From positions 1 to 6,217 of the forward strand of contig JBDTMC010000466.1 of the NCBI GenBank assembly GCA_039934475.1: DNA of 6,217 bases, read 5' to 3'. This document shows positions 1 through 5,879 of this stretch, piece by piece; position 1 is the stretch's first letter, and every line of letters begins with the position of its first letter. This DNA is from JBDTMC01 sp039934475 (GTDB lineage: Bacteria > Acidobacteriota > Terriglobia > Bryobacterales > Bryobacteraceae). A program made the position numbers and the translations under genes. A model generated the notes under the pieces. That model searched no databases. It worked only from the letters and a program-made list of their open reading frames with translations, and had not been told where the DNA came from.

Positions 1-500
1 GTCTGGGCAAGGGCCGGAAGGATCGCGTGATCCCCATCGGCGAGCGGGCGCTGGCGTGGATCGACAAGTACCTGCGGGAGTTCCGCCCGCAACTACTGAC
101 CAGCGGTGCCGACGATGGCACGGTGTTTCTTACGCACATGGGCGAGCCGTTCGACCGCCGACAACTCACGGCGCTGGTGCGCGGTTACCTGATCGAGTCC
201 AAGGTGGGCAAGATGGGCGGGTGCCATCTATTCCGTCACACCGTGGCCACACTGATGCTGGAGAACGGCGCCGACATTCGCGTGATTCAGCAGATGCTCG
301 GGCACGTGAAGCTGACCCCCACGGAGCTCTACACGCAGGTGTCCATCAACCTGCTGCGCCAGGTCTACTCCGCCACGCATCCGGCCGCATACCTGAAACA
401 ACCCGAGACGCCTGCAACCATCGCGCGGGACGCCGCGGCCGAGGCGGAACTGTTCGACACTTTAGCCGCCGAGTCGGAGGAGGACCCGGAAGATGCGTAG
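1..500 (+). CDS. Tyrosine recombinase/integrase (XerC/XerD-like), C-terminal part; 5' end outside window
   Basis: This is the catalytic C-terminal half of a tyrosine site-specific recombinase, which cuts and rejoins DNA through a covalent 3'-phosphotyrosine. The frame is open from base 3, upstream of the first in-window start codon at 27, and begins LGKGRKDRVIPIGE. That is the family's beta-hairpin, with its catalytic lysine. Further on are the HxxR box (HLFRHT, bases 225-242), the LGH histidine near 298-306, and the nucleophile tyrosine in ELYTQVS (Tyr codon 330-332). The first catalytic arginine and the N-terminal DNA-binding domain lie before the window. The usual TTTxIYT motif reads TPTELYT here, a minor departure. 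The tail SATHPAAYL is typical of integrases from plasmids and integrated elements rather than housekeeping XerC/D. The stop at 498-500 overlaps the next gene's ATG (493) by 8 nt. No frameshift is seen in the visible part. Family assignment is secure; the element it mobilises is unknown. Confidence 0.92.
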   Translation, partial: LGKGRKDRVIPIGERALAWIDKYLREFRPQLLTSGADDGTVFLTHMGEPFDRRQLTALVRGYLIESKVGKMGGCHLFRHTVATLMLENGADIRVIQQMLGHVKLTPTELYTQVSINLLRQVYSATHPAAYLKQPETPATIARDAAAEAELFDTLAAESEEDPEDA

Positions 501-794
501 CGGTAAGGCCGCGCTGGAACGGCTGATCCAGGTCGCCCGGGGCGACACCGGACAGAACCGGATCGTCGCCAACTTCCTGCTGGCCTGGTGGAATGCCGAA
601 GAGTGCGGCGGCTTCGACCTGACGGACGTGGGGGGAGTCGACACGGCGATCGCGGTGGACATGCTGCGGGTGTTCGCCCTGCTGGCTGGCTGCCAGCATT
701 ACCCGGATGCATGGGTCACGGCAAACACTTCGAGGCCATCGTCCGCGTCTGGCGGCCAGCCGCCGAAGCCAGCGAGAGGAAAGAAACGCTATGA
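493..794 (+). pseudogene. DUF7673-like small protein, split by an apparent 1-nt deletion
   Basis: The gene starts at ATG 493, overlapping the integrase stop. The first frame reads MRSGKAALERLIQVARGDTG and continues with a LLAWWNAEECGGFDLTDV motif to the residues HYPDA near 696-711. This pattern matches a small uncharacterised family I recall as DUF7673, often found beside integrases. The family's usual C-terminal motif (G-x-x-FEALVRxWRP) is not in that frame. It appears one frame over as GHGKHFEAIVRVWRP from 714, ending at TGA 792-794. One extra base around 710/711 would give a continuous protein of about 100 residues. The repaired end also forms an ATGA overlap with the antitoxin start at 791, which supports the reconstruction. 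Read without repair, the first frame runs on to 924 with an unrelated, low-complexity tail. No canonical slippery heptamer is visible at the junction, so programmed frameshifting is unlikely. Function unknown. Family name is from memory; the frameshift call is firm. Confidence 0.75.
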
Positions 795-1078
795 TCGAAG
801 AGATGGCAACGGTCCGCTTCACGGAAGCCGAACTCGCCCGCGATATCCACGCTGTCCTGGCCAAGGTCCAGGAAGGCGTCGAGGTGATCGTGGAGCAGGA
901 CCATCGTCCCGTGGCAGTCATTAAGACGCCGCACCGGAGCGGGCGGCCTATCTCGGAGATCCTCCGGCAGGCGAAGGAACGCAACTCCACCGTTACGCTC
1001 GACCCTGACTTCGGAAAGGACCTGGAGGCAGTCATCGCCAGCCACCAGCAGCCATGGAATCCGCCGTCCTGGGAGTAG
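791..1078 (+). CDS. Type II antitoxin, Phd/YefM family
   Basis: This 95-residue protein is probably the antitoxin of a Phd/VapC-type module. It would bind and neutralise the PIN toxin encoded next and autorepress the operon. The N-terminal part (residues about 6-46) has the Phd/YefM layout: TVRFTEAELARDIHAVLAKV, a glycine turn, EVIVEQDHRPVAVIK. The C-terminal part (about 52-95) is the charged, probably flexible toxin-binding tail, ending PWNPPSWE. ATG 791 is chosen because it forms an ATGA overlap with the upstream gene's repaired stop and follows a purine-rich AGAGGA at 775-780. A longer reading from 707 would only add residues from the overlapping upstream gene. The frame is intact, unlike both neighbours. 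Its 3' end overlaps the toxin start (1054) by 25 nt, the usual coupling of such pairs. Expected role is cytoplasmic, DNA-binding as a dimer. Confidence 0.85.
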   Translation: MIEEMATVRFTEAELARDIHAVLAKVQEGVEVIVEQDHRPVAVIKTPHRSGRPISEILRQAKERNSTVTLDPDFGKDLEAVIASHQQPWNPPSWE

Positions 1079-1481
1079 TCCTCGACTCCAGCATCGTGAT
1101 TACGGCGGAGCGCAAGAGTCTTCCCGTTCCCAACTGGTCGAAGCCATCCAGACAGCCTACGGAGAAATCGAACTCTCGCTGTCGCCGGTCACGGTAGCCG
1201 AGCTGGTGCACGGGATCTACCGCGCCAGGACTCCGGAGGTGAGCCAGCGCCGCCGCGAGTACATCGACGAACTGGTCCGGCTGATGCCCCTCCATCCGGT
1301 CACGCTCCAGACGGCTTACCTGGTAGGACACATCGAGGGCCAGAAGGCGGCGAGAGGGAACGTCCTACCGTTCAATGACCTGCTGATCGCGGCGGCTGCC
1401 ATCGAGCAGGGCTATGCAGTCCTTACCGAGAATCTACGCCACTTCGAGAAGATCCCCGGTGTCCAAGTCCTGAAGCTGTAG
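1054..1481 (+). pseudogene. PIN-domain toxin (VapC-like ribonuclease), frameshifted near its N-terminus
   Basis: VapC-type PIN toxins are Mg-dependent ribonucleases that cleave tRNA or rRNA. From ATG 1054 the frame gives ESAVLGVVLDSSIVITAER, with the first catalytic aspartate in LDSS. It then loses similarity and stops at TAG 1195-1197 (47 residues). The rest of the domain lies one frame over: SQLVEAIQTAYGEIELSLSP, then the acidic VAELVHGIYRA motif, FNDLLIAAAAIEQGY with the third acidic residue, and TENLRHFEKIPGVQVLKL to TAG 1479-1481. The frames meet between about 1108 and 1120. Adding one C at CGC|AA (about 1113) restores the familiar AERQ motif and a 142-residue protein, a normal length. 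As written, no single polypeptide holds all the acidic residues, so the toxin should be inactive. A downstream GTG at 1206 could only start a 91-residue fragment lacking the first aspartate. Family assignment is strong. Whether the indel is biological or a sequencing error cannot be told here. Confidence 0.85.
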
Positions 1482-1485
1482 TCGC

Positions 1486-1619
1486 GCCCCCTTTCCCTCC
1501 CTCCTCAGCTTTCACAGCAGTCCTCGCGCTCAAGGGTGCGCTTCGCCGCGCCACACACCGGCGCGCCCTCGACCGCTCCGGGCCGCTGCGAAGATATCCT
1601 GAGATGAGGGAAAGGGGGC
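1486..1619. repeat. 134-bp segment bounded by 14-bp perfect inverted repeats (MITE-like candidate)
   Basis: GCCCCCTTTCCCTC at 1486-1499 is the exact reverse complement of GAGGGAAAGGGGGC at 1606-1619. The match extends inward after a small gap: CTCAG 1504-1508 pairs with CTGAG 1599-1603. The enclosed 100 or so bases are GC-rich and non-coding, and contain a small hairpin (CGCGCC 1547-1552 with GGCGCG 1560-1565, 7-nt loop). The segment starts 4 bases after the toxin stop codon and ends just before the relic domain. The layout would suit a short non-autonomous mobile element or a repeated intergenic element. No clear target-site duplication was found at its edges. It could also fold as RNA at the end of the toxin operon transcript, though the arms are too far apart for an ordinary intrinsic terminator. 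Confidence 0.5.
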
Positions 1620-1651
1620 TTCTGGTCGGAGTGCCCCAGAACGTACAATGA

Positions 1652-1900
1652 AACCACTGGATTAAGAACTCGTCCGGCACCTGGCTCGGCGGCTTCGCTC
1701 CCGGCAGCACCCAGTCCCAGACCAACGGTGTCTGTACCCTTTATGGCCAGAACAGCGCGAAATCTTTGAGTGCGGATGGCAAGTCTCGGTTAATCAACTT
1801 CTCGATGGACGTTACGCCGCGAAATGATCATTTCATTTTCGTCCAGGCCATCGATGCCGCGGGAGGAAACAGCGGCTGGCAGCGAAGGGCAATATGCGGC
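1652..1900 (+). pseudogene. Relic of an acidobacterial-type extracellular repeat domain
   Basis: The plus-strand frame from 1652 reads NHWIKNSSGTWLGGFAPGST, continues through TNGVCTLYGQNSAKSLSADG, and then through FIFVQAIDAAGGNSGWQRR. The order of motifs (NxxGTWLGG-APGS, then an NxxC strand, then V-hydrophobic-A-D-AGG-xSGW) matches, by memory, a repeated domain of roughly 80-90 residues common in very large secreted proteins of Acidobacteria such as Solibacter. A stop codon in the same frame (TGA 1649-1651) sits just where the domain would continue upstream. After SGWQRR the expected domain end is replaced by unrelated residues until a stop at 2006-2008. No start codon, signal peptide or ribosome-binding site fits, so this is a fragment of a once larger gene and not an expressed protein. 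An in-frame TTG at 1766 would begin in mid-domain. Confidence 0.55.
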
Positions 1901-1975
1901 ACAAGCACCGCTCCACGCTCGTTCCTTGCCCGCCAGAAAATGTGCCCTGATCCAGCTATCACGCGCATTCCGGCG

Positions 1976-2200
1976 TTATTCTTCGAATGTTTCCAGCCAC
2001 TTACCTGAAACATCGTTCGGCTTAGCGCCCAGCCGTGCTCTAATAGCCACAGTTTGGCCGCGCTCCGCCGCTCTCACTGACCTGTCGGCGACCGGTGCGC
2101 ACAGTTCTTTGAAATCTTCGAACCCCCGGCGTGATCCTGCCCTGTCACCCACCCCAAACCCGGTCCAAATCGCCTCAATAGCTTTCATCACTTTCAACAC
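1976..2200 (-). CDS. Hypothetical small protein (doubtful ORF)
   Basis: A 74-codon minus-strand ORF begins at GTG 2200, or at ATG 2188 four codons in, and ends near 1976. It starts MLKVMKAIEAIWTGFGVGDR and ends SGKWLETFEE. I recognise no family. It has no membrane segment or signal peptide and is mixed in charge. In its favour, a promoter-like TTAACC-16-TATAAT sits directly upstream on the same strand, and the composition is not absurd for a protein. Against it, there is no good ribosome-binding site, third codon positions lack the strong GC bias seen in the eut genes, and a longer ORF lies opposite it (1824-2207, plus). If the promoter is real, transcription would begin about at the start codon, making a leaderless mRNA. 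Confidence 0.22.
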   Translation of the reverse strand: MLKVMKAIEAIWTGFGVGDRAGSRRGFEDFKELCAPVADRSVRAAERGQTVAIRARLGAKPNDVSGKWLETFEE

Positions 2201-2228
2201 ATTATAAGTTTCTTAATAATCCGGTTAA
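2201..2228 (-). promoter_or_regulatory. Possible minus-strand sigma-70-type promoter
   Basis: Read on the minus strand, TTAACC (2228-2223) is followed by a 16-base spacer and a perfect TATAAT (2206-2201). The -35 box matches the consensus TTGACA at 4 of 6 positions and the -10 is perfect. It points left, towards the doubtful small ORF at 1976-2200 and the relic region, and away from the eut operon. The -35 overlaps the palindrome at 2222-2231. The surrounding sequence is AT-rich, so a chance match is possible. Confidence 0.3.
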
Positions 2229-2231
2229 CCG
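2222..2231. promoter_or_regulatory. Perfect 10-bp palindrome, candidate operator
   Basis: CGGTTAACCG is a perfect palindrome and overlaps the -35 box of the possible minus-strand promoter. It lies about 140 bases before the ethanolamine permease start. A dimeric regulator could bind here, but a 10-bp palindrome is short enough to occur by chance. Confidence 0.2.
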
Positions 2232-2370
2232 ACGATGCTTCAATCGGATACGGCCATTTTAGGGCCCTCCCCTTTCAACACTTCAACACGATTTTTTGAT
2301 GAGAAACCAGCAAGCGACGACGGAGGCTGACAGGGGTTTGGATTTCGGCTAGCATCAGTAAATTACCTCG

Positions 2371-3753
2371 ATGGAATCCACACACACCGAACAGAGTCAC
2401 GCCCCGGGCCTCAAGCAGACGCTGGGCACCTGGCAGTTGTGGGGAATCGCGGTCGGGCTGGTGATCTCCGGAGAGTATTTCGGATGGAGTTATGGTTGGG
2501 CCACCGCTGGCACGTTGGGGTTCCTGGCAACGTCGCTTTTCGTGGCCGCGATGTACACCGCCTTCATCTTCAGCTTCACGGAGCTCACCACCAGCATCCC
2601 GCGCGCTGGCGGGCCCTTCGCCTATGCCTCGGCTGCGTTCGGAGCCTTAGGCGGTTACCTCGCCGGAGCAGCCACTTTGGTTGAATTCGTCTTCGCGCCG
2701 CCCGCCATCGCCTTGGCGGTCGGTTCCTATTTGAACGTGCAGTTCCCTGCCCTCGACCCCAAGCACGCGGCCCTCGGCGCCTATGTCGTCTTCATGAGCC
2801 TGAACATAGTCGGCGTACAAATCGCCGCCACGTTTGAGCTGTTCGTGACTTTGTTAGCTGTCTTCGAACTGCTCGTATTCATGGGTGTCGTGGCGCCCGG
2901 CTTCTCACTGGCGAACTTCATGCGAAACGGCTGGGCCGGAGCGGACCACTTCACTCTCAGCTCCATCCCCGGCCTCTTTGCCGCCATTCCGTTTGCCATC
3001 TGGTTCTTCCTCGCCATTGAGGGCGTGGCCATGGCGGCCGAAGAAGCCAAGACCCCCAAGAGGTCGATTCCCATCGCTTACATTACGGGCATTCTGACAC
3101 TCCTTCTGCTCGCCCTCGGAGTGATGTTCTTCGCCGGCGGCGTCGGAGACTGGACCAAGCTCGCCAACATCAATAACCCCCTACCCCTAGCCATGCGTGC
3201 CGTCGTAGGGTCGCAAAGCGGCTGGTTGCACATGCTCGTGTGGCTCGGCTTGTTCGGACTCATTGCCTCCTTTCACGGGATCATTCTCGGCTACTCGAGG
3301 CAGCTCTTCGCGCTCGCCAGGGCCGGCTATCTGCCCTCGTTTCTCGCCGCTGTTCATCCACGCTTCCGGACGCCGCACTTCGCGATTCTGGTGGGAGGCG
3401 TCGTAGGCATTGGAGCCATCTATAGCGATCAGTGGATCACCTTCGCCGGCCAAAGCCTCACCGCGAACATCGTCACCATGTCGGTCTTCGGCGCTATCCT
3501 GATGTACATTCTCAGCATGCTGTCGCTCTTCAAGTTGCGCGCCACCCGGCCGCACATGGATCGCCCCTTCCGCGCACCCTTCTATCCCTATCTGCCGGCG
3601 TTCGCACTGCTGTGCGCGATCATCTGTATGGGCAGCATGATCTATAGCTACCCGGCAGTCGCGGCCGTGTTCGCGGGAATCATGGCAGCAGGCTATCTGC
3701 TCTTCCGTGTCACCTACGGATCGCATCTGGCGAGGACGCAGGAAGGAGACTGA
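2371..3753 (+). CDS. eat: Ethanolamine permease (APC superfamily transporter)
   Basis: This 460-residue inner-membrane transporter should import ethanolamine for the lyase encoded next. It has the APC-superfamily layout: a short polar N-terminus, then about 12 hydrophobic segments. The first is around residues 21-42 (WQLWGIAVGLVISGEYFGWS), the second about 48-70, and the last about 430-446. Family signatures include the broken first helix (GLVISGEYFGWSYGW), ELTTSIPRAGGPFAYA at about 71-86, and the helix-loop FLAIEGVAMAAEEAKTPKR at 213-231. The GEYFGWSYG stretch and the length are typical of the Eat ethanolamine permease group. Start ATG 2371 is the only good choice, since an in-frame TAA lies at 2359-2361 and the next methionine is residue 61, inside the second helix. 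No Shine-Dalgarno sequence precedes it. eutB begins 6 bases after the stop, so the three genes probably form one operon. A related amino-acid substrate cannot be excluded, but the neighbours make ethanolamine very likely. Confidence 0.9.
   Translation: MESTHTEQSHAPGLKQTLGTWQLWGIAVGLVISGEYFGWSYGWATAGTLGFLATSLFVAAMYTAFIFSFTELTTSIPRAGGPFAYASAAFGALGGYLAGAATLVEFVFAPPAIALAVGSYLNVQFPALDPKHAALGAYVVFMSLNIVGVQIAATFELFVTLLAVFELLVFMGVVAPGFSLANFMRNGWAGADHFTLSSIPGLFAAIPFAIWFFLAIEGVAMAAEEAKTPKRSIPIAYITGILTLLLLALGVMFFAGGVGDWTKLANINNPLPLAMRAVVGSQSGWLHMLVWLGLFGLIASFHGIILGYSRQLFALARAGYLPSFLAAVHPRFRTPHFAILVGGVVGIGAIYSDQWITFAGQSLTANIVTMSVFGAILMYILSMLSLFKLRATRPHMDRPFRAPFYPYLPAFALLCAIICMGSMIYSYPAVAAVFAGIMAAGYLLFRVTYGSHLARTQEGD
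3741..3748 (+). promoter_or_regulatory. Strong ribosome-binding site for eutB
   Basis: GGAAGGAG lies 11 bases before ATG 3760 and within the last codons of the permease. It is the clearest Shine-Dalgarno sequence in the window and fixes the eutB start. By contrast, the permease and eutC starts have no obvious one, so the lyase large subunit may be translated independently of its neighbours. Confidence 0.75.
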
Positions 3754-3759
3754 ATCGCC

Positions 3760-5118
3760 ATGGCCTATCGTCAGACCTGCGCCGGCAGGAGTTACCAGTT
3801 CGATACGCTGCGAGAACTGCTGGCCAAGGCGACGCCGGCCCGCTCCGGCGACCAACTGGCGGGCATCGCCGCAGCGACGGAACAGGAGAGAGTGGCGGCC
3901 AAAATGGCGCTCGCCGACGTTCCTCTCAGCCGCTTCCTCGAAGAACTGCTGATCCCTTACGAAACGGACGAAGTCACGCGGCTGATCGTGGACAGTCACG
4001 ATCGCGAGGCGTTCCGCGAAATCAGCCATCACACCGTCGGCGGCTTTCGAGACTGGTTGTTGGACACAGAGACCGATTCAACGACGCTCGAACGTGTGGT
4101 CCGCGCCATCACGCCGGAGATGGCGGCGGCCGTCTCCAAACTGATGCGCAATCAAGACCTTATCCTGGTGGCGCAAAAATGCCGCGTCGTGACCAAGTTC
4201 CGCAACACCATCGGGCTTCCCAAGCGATTGTCCGTACGGCTTCAGCCCAATCATCCGACAGACGACCTGCGCGGCGTAGCAGCCTCAATGATCGACGGAT
4301 TGATGTACGGTTGTGGCGATGCCGTGATTGGCGTGAACCCGGCGACGGACGACTTGCAGAATGTAGTAGCCCTCCTTCAGATGATGGACGAGTTCCGCCT
4401 CCGCTACGACGTCCCAGCCCAATCGTGCGTCCTGTCGCACGTCACCACCACTATCCGCGCCATGGAGCAAGGCGCGCCCGTGGATCTGGTCTTTCAATCG
4501 ATCGCCGGCACTGAGAAAGCCAACACGAGCTTCGGAATTGACCTCGCGTTACTATACGAAGCGCACCATGCGGCGCTCGCGCTCAACCGCGGTACGATTG
4601 GCGACAACTGCATGTACTTCGAGACCGGCCAGGGAAGCGCTCTCTCGGCGAACGCGCACCACGGCGTTGACCAGCAAACGTGCGAAGCGCGCGCCTACGC
4701 CGTAGCAAGGCAGTTCCGCCCGCTGCTGGTGAATACGGTGGTCGGCTTCATCGGCCCGGAGTATCTCTACGACGGCAAGCAGATCATACGCGCCGGCCTG
4801 GAAGATCATTTCTGCGGCAAGCTGCTCGGTCTGCCCATGGGCTGCGACGTCTGCTACACCAACCACAGTGAGACTGATCAGGATGACATGGATACCTTGT
4901 TGACCCTCCTCGCTGTGGCGGGCGTAACCTTTATCATGGGCATCCCGGGCGCGGACGACATCATGCTCAACTACCAGAGCACTTCCTTTCACGACGCGCT
5001 CTATGCCCGCCGGGTGCTGGGTTTGGGGCGCGCTCCTGAATTCGAGGAATGGCTGGAGCGAGTCGGTATCCCTGGCGGCCCTCGGTTTTTGCTTGAGGCC
5101 GCGCGTTCCATCGAATAA
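3760..5118 (+). CDS. eutB: Ethanolamine ammonia-lyase large (heavy) subunit
   Basis: EutB is the catalytic TIM-barrel subunit of the adenosylcobalamin-dependent lyase that turns ethanolamine into acetaldehyde and ammonia; with EutC it forms an (EutB-EutC)6 complex. The 452-residue length is almost identical to enteric EutB (about 453). Substrate-contact residues known from the E. coli structure are all found: Arg160 and Gln162 (SVRLQP), Asn193 (IGVNPATDD), and Glu288 and Asp363 (CMYFETGQGSAL and GCDVCYTNHSE). The last two are displaced by one relative to E. coli numbering (287, 362), implying a one-residue insertion in between. Other conserved blocks are LSHVTTTI, FQSIAGTEKAN and FIMGIPGADDIMLNYQSTSFH. 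The protein is soluble, with no signal peptide. It follows the permease by 6 bases and precedes eutC by 2, a standard cotranscribed pair. No EutA reactivase gene is in the window. The frame is intact and function highly likely. Confidence 0.97.
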   Translation: MAYRQTCAGRSYQFDTLRELLAKATPARSGDQLAGIAAATEQERVAAKMALADVPLSRFLEELLIPYETDEVTRLIVDSHDREAFREISHHTVGGFRDWLLDTETDSTTLERVVRAITPEMAAAVSKLMRNQDLILVAQKCRVVTKFRNTIGLPKRLSVRLQPNHPTDDLRGVAASMIDGLMYGCGDAVIGVNPATDDLQNVVALLQMMDEFRLRYDVPAQSCVLSHVTTTIRAMEQGAPVDLVFQSIAGTEKANTSFGIDLALLYEAHHAALALNRGTIGDNCMYFETGQGSALSANAHHGVDQQTCEARAYAVARQFRPLLVNTVVGFIGPEYLYDGKQIIRAGLEDHFCGKLLGLPMGCDVCYTNHSETDQDDMDTLLTLLAVAGVTFIMGIPGADDIMLNYQSTSFHDALYARRVLGLGRAPEFEEWLERVGIPGGPRFLLEAARSIE

Positions 5119-5120
5119 CC

Positions 5121-5879
5121 ATGAACCACCCGACGGTAGAAAATGCGTGGCAGCGGCTGAGGCGATACACGGCGGCTCGCATTGCGCTGGGGAGAAGCGG
5201 TGAGAGCTTGCCGACGAAACACTACCTCGACTTTCAACTGGCGCACGCGTTGGCGCGTGACGCCGTCCATACCGAATTGGATGTGGCGACACTGGCGGCG
5301 GAGATCGAAGCGCTGGGGTTGGAAACGGTTACCGTCCGCAACGCAGCGCGCGATCGGGGCCAATACCTGTTGCGCCCGGACCTGGGGCGGCGGTTGGATG
5401 ACGCCAGCAGGACGCGACTGTCAGCGGCCGTTAGAGCGCCTGAAAATCGGCTCGTGATCGTGCTCGCCGGTGGGCTGTCTGCCGCCGCTGTGCAGCGTCA
5501 TGCGGTTCCGGTTCTGCAGTTGGCAATCCCACGGATGAGCGCATACACCGTCGCGCCTGTCGCGATCGCGGAGTTGGGACGCGTAGCGCTGGGCGACGAC
5601 ATAGCGCAGGCGCTGGGCGCGGAAGCAGTTATGGTTCTGATCGGAGAACGGCCCGGTCTATCCGCTCCGGACAGTCTCGGGATCTATTTCACCTACCGGC
5701 CGAGGGTTGGATCGACTGATGCCGAACGAAATTGTATCTCCAACGTGCGTCCGGAAGGTCTGTCCTACCAGTCGGCAGCGACGGAATTGATATCGCTGCT
5801 CAATGCGTCACGCCGTGCCGGCCTCAGCGGCGTTGGGTTGAAGGCTCTTGGCTTCGCGGCACTGCCCGGCGACCGGTAA
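5121..5879 (+). CDS. eutC: Ethanolamine ammonia-lyase small (light) subunit
   Basis: EutC pairs with EutB and supplies much of the adenosylcobalamin-binding surface of the lyase. Recognisable blocks run in the family order: RRYTAARIALGRSGESLPTK (about 14-33), YLDFQLAHALARDAVH (35-50), LRPDLGRRLDD, LVIVLAGGLSAAAVQRHA, GRVALGDDIAQALGAEAVMV, LIGERPGLSAPDSLGIYFTY, then DAERNCISNVRPEGLSY, and AGLSGVGLKALG close to the C-terminus. At 252 residues it is shorter than enteric EutC (about 295). The difference is mainly at the N-terminus, where only 13 residues precede the conserved core, so the peptide that targets enteric EutC into microcompartments is absent. ATG 5121 is two bases after the eutB stop. 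No clear ribosome-binding site is present, suggesting coupling to eutB translation. No terminator hairpin is evident in the 61 bases after its stop. Confidence 0.95.
   Translation: MNHPTVENAWQRLRRYTAARIALGRSGESLPTKHYLDFQLAHALARDAVHTELDVATLAAEIEALGLETVTVRNAARDRGQYLLRPDLGRRLDDASRTRLSAAVRAPENRLVIVLAGGLSAAAVQRHAVPVLQLAIPRMSAYTVAPVAIAELGRVALGDDIAQALGAEAVMVLIGERPGLSAPDSLGIYFTYRPRVGSTDAERNCISNVRPEGLSYQSAATELISLLNASRRAGLSGVGLKALGFAALPGDR

Larger units (their letters stand above)
2184..2289 (+). repeat. TTCAACAC direct repeats upstream of the eut cassette
   Basis: TTCAACAC occurs at 2193-2200, 2274-2281 and 2282-2289; the last two are perfect tandem copies. A near copy, TTCATCAC, sits at 2184-2191, one base before the first exact copy. 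The result is two pairs of half-sites about 90 bases apart. Such spacing could suit a regulator that binds direct repeats and loops DNA, or the repeats may be incidental. The second pair is about 80-100 bases upstream of the permease start, within reach of its promoter. Confidence 0.35.
1482..2370. other. Long intergenic region between the decaying accessory block and the eut operon
   Basis: About 890 bases hold no intact, convincing gene. Left to right I see a 134-bp segment bounded by inverted repeats (1486-1619), a relic of a repeat-domain protein (about 1652-1900), a weak minus-strand ORF (1976-2200), and an AT-richer patch around 2195-2300 with short direct repeats and a palindrome. The mixture suggests debris from insertion and deletion events. 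The promoter of the eut operon should lie in its last 150-200 bases, but I could not identify a -35/-10 pair on the plus strand with confidence, and I see no riboswitch. Confidence 0.7.

Noticed and set aside
346..1035. 229-codon minus-strand ORF opposite the integrase, DUF7673-like and antitoxin genes
   Set aside because: Its Arg/Ser/Pro-rich composition is typical of antisense readings in GC-rich DNA, and the opposite strand holds recognisable proteins.
700..1125. Programmed ribosomal frameshifting in the DUF7673-like gene and the toxin
   Set aside because: No X-XXY-YYZ slippery heptamer is present near either junction (about 710 and about 1113), and these families are not known for it.
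1824..2207. 127-codon plus-strand ORF in the intergenic region
   Set aside because: Ser/Pro/Arg-rich, no recognisable motif, no ribosome-binding site, and it overlaps the relic domain in another frame.
2200..2370. Cobalamin riboswitch before the B12-dependent lyase operon
   Set aside because: I found no B12-box-like GCCACTG sequence or suitable conserved helices.
3187..4032. 281-codon minus-strand ORF across the permease end and eutB start
   Set aside because: It lies opposite two well-supported conserved genes; its translation is low in hydrophobic pattern, rich in Arg/Gln/His, and resembles no family.
4552..5292. 246-codon minus-strand ORF opposite eutB and eutC
   Set aside because: Shadow of two conserved subunits, with no recognisable motif.
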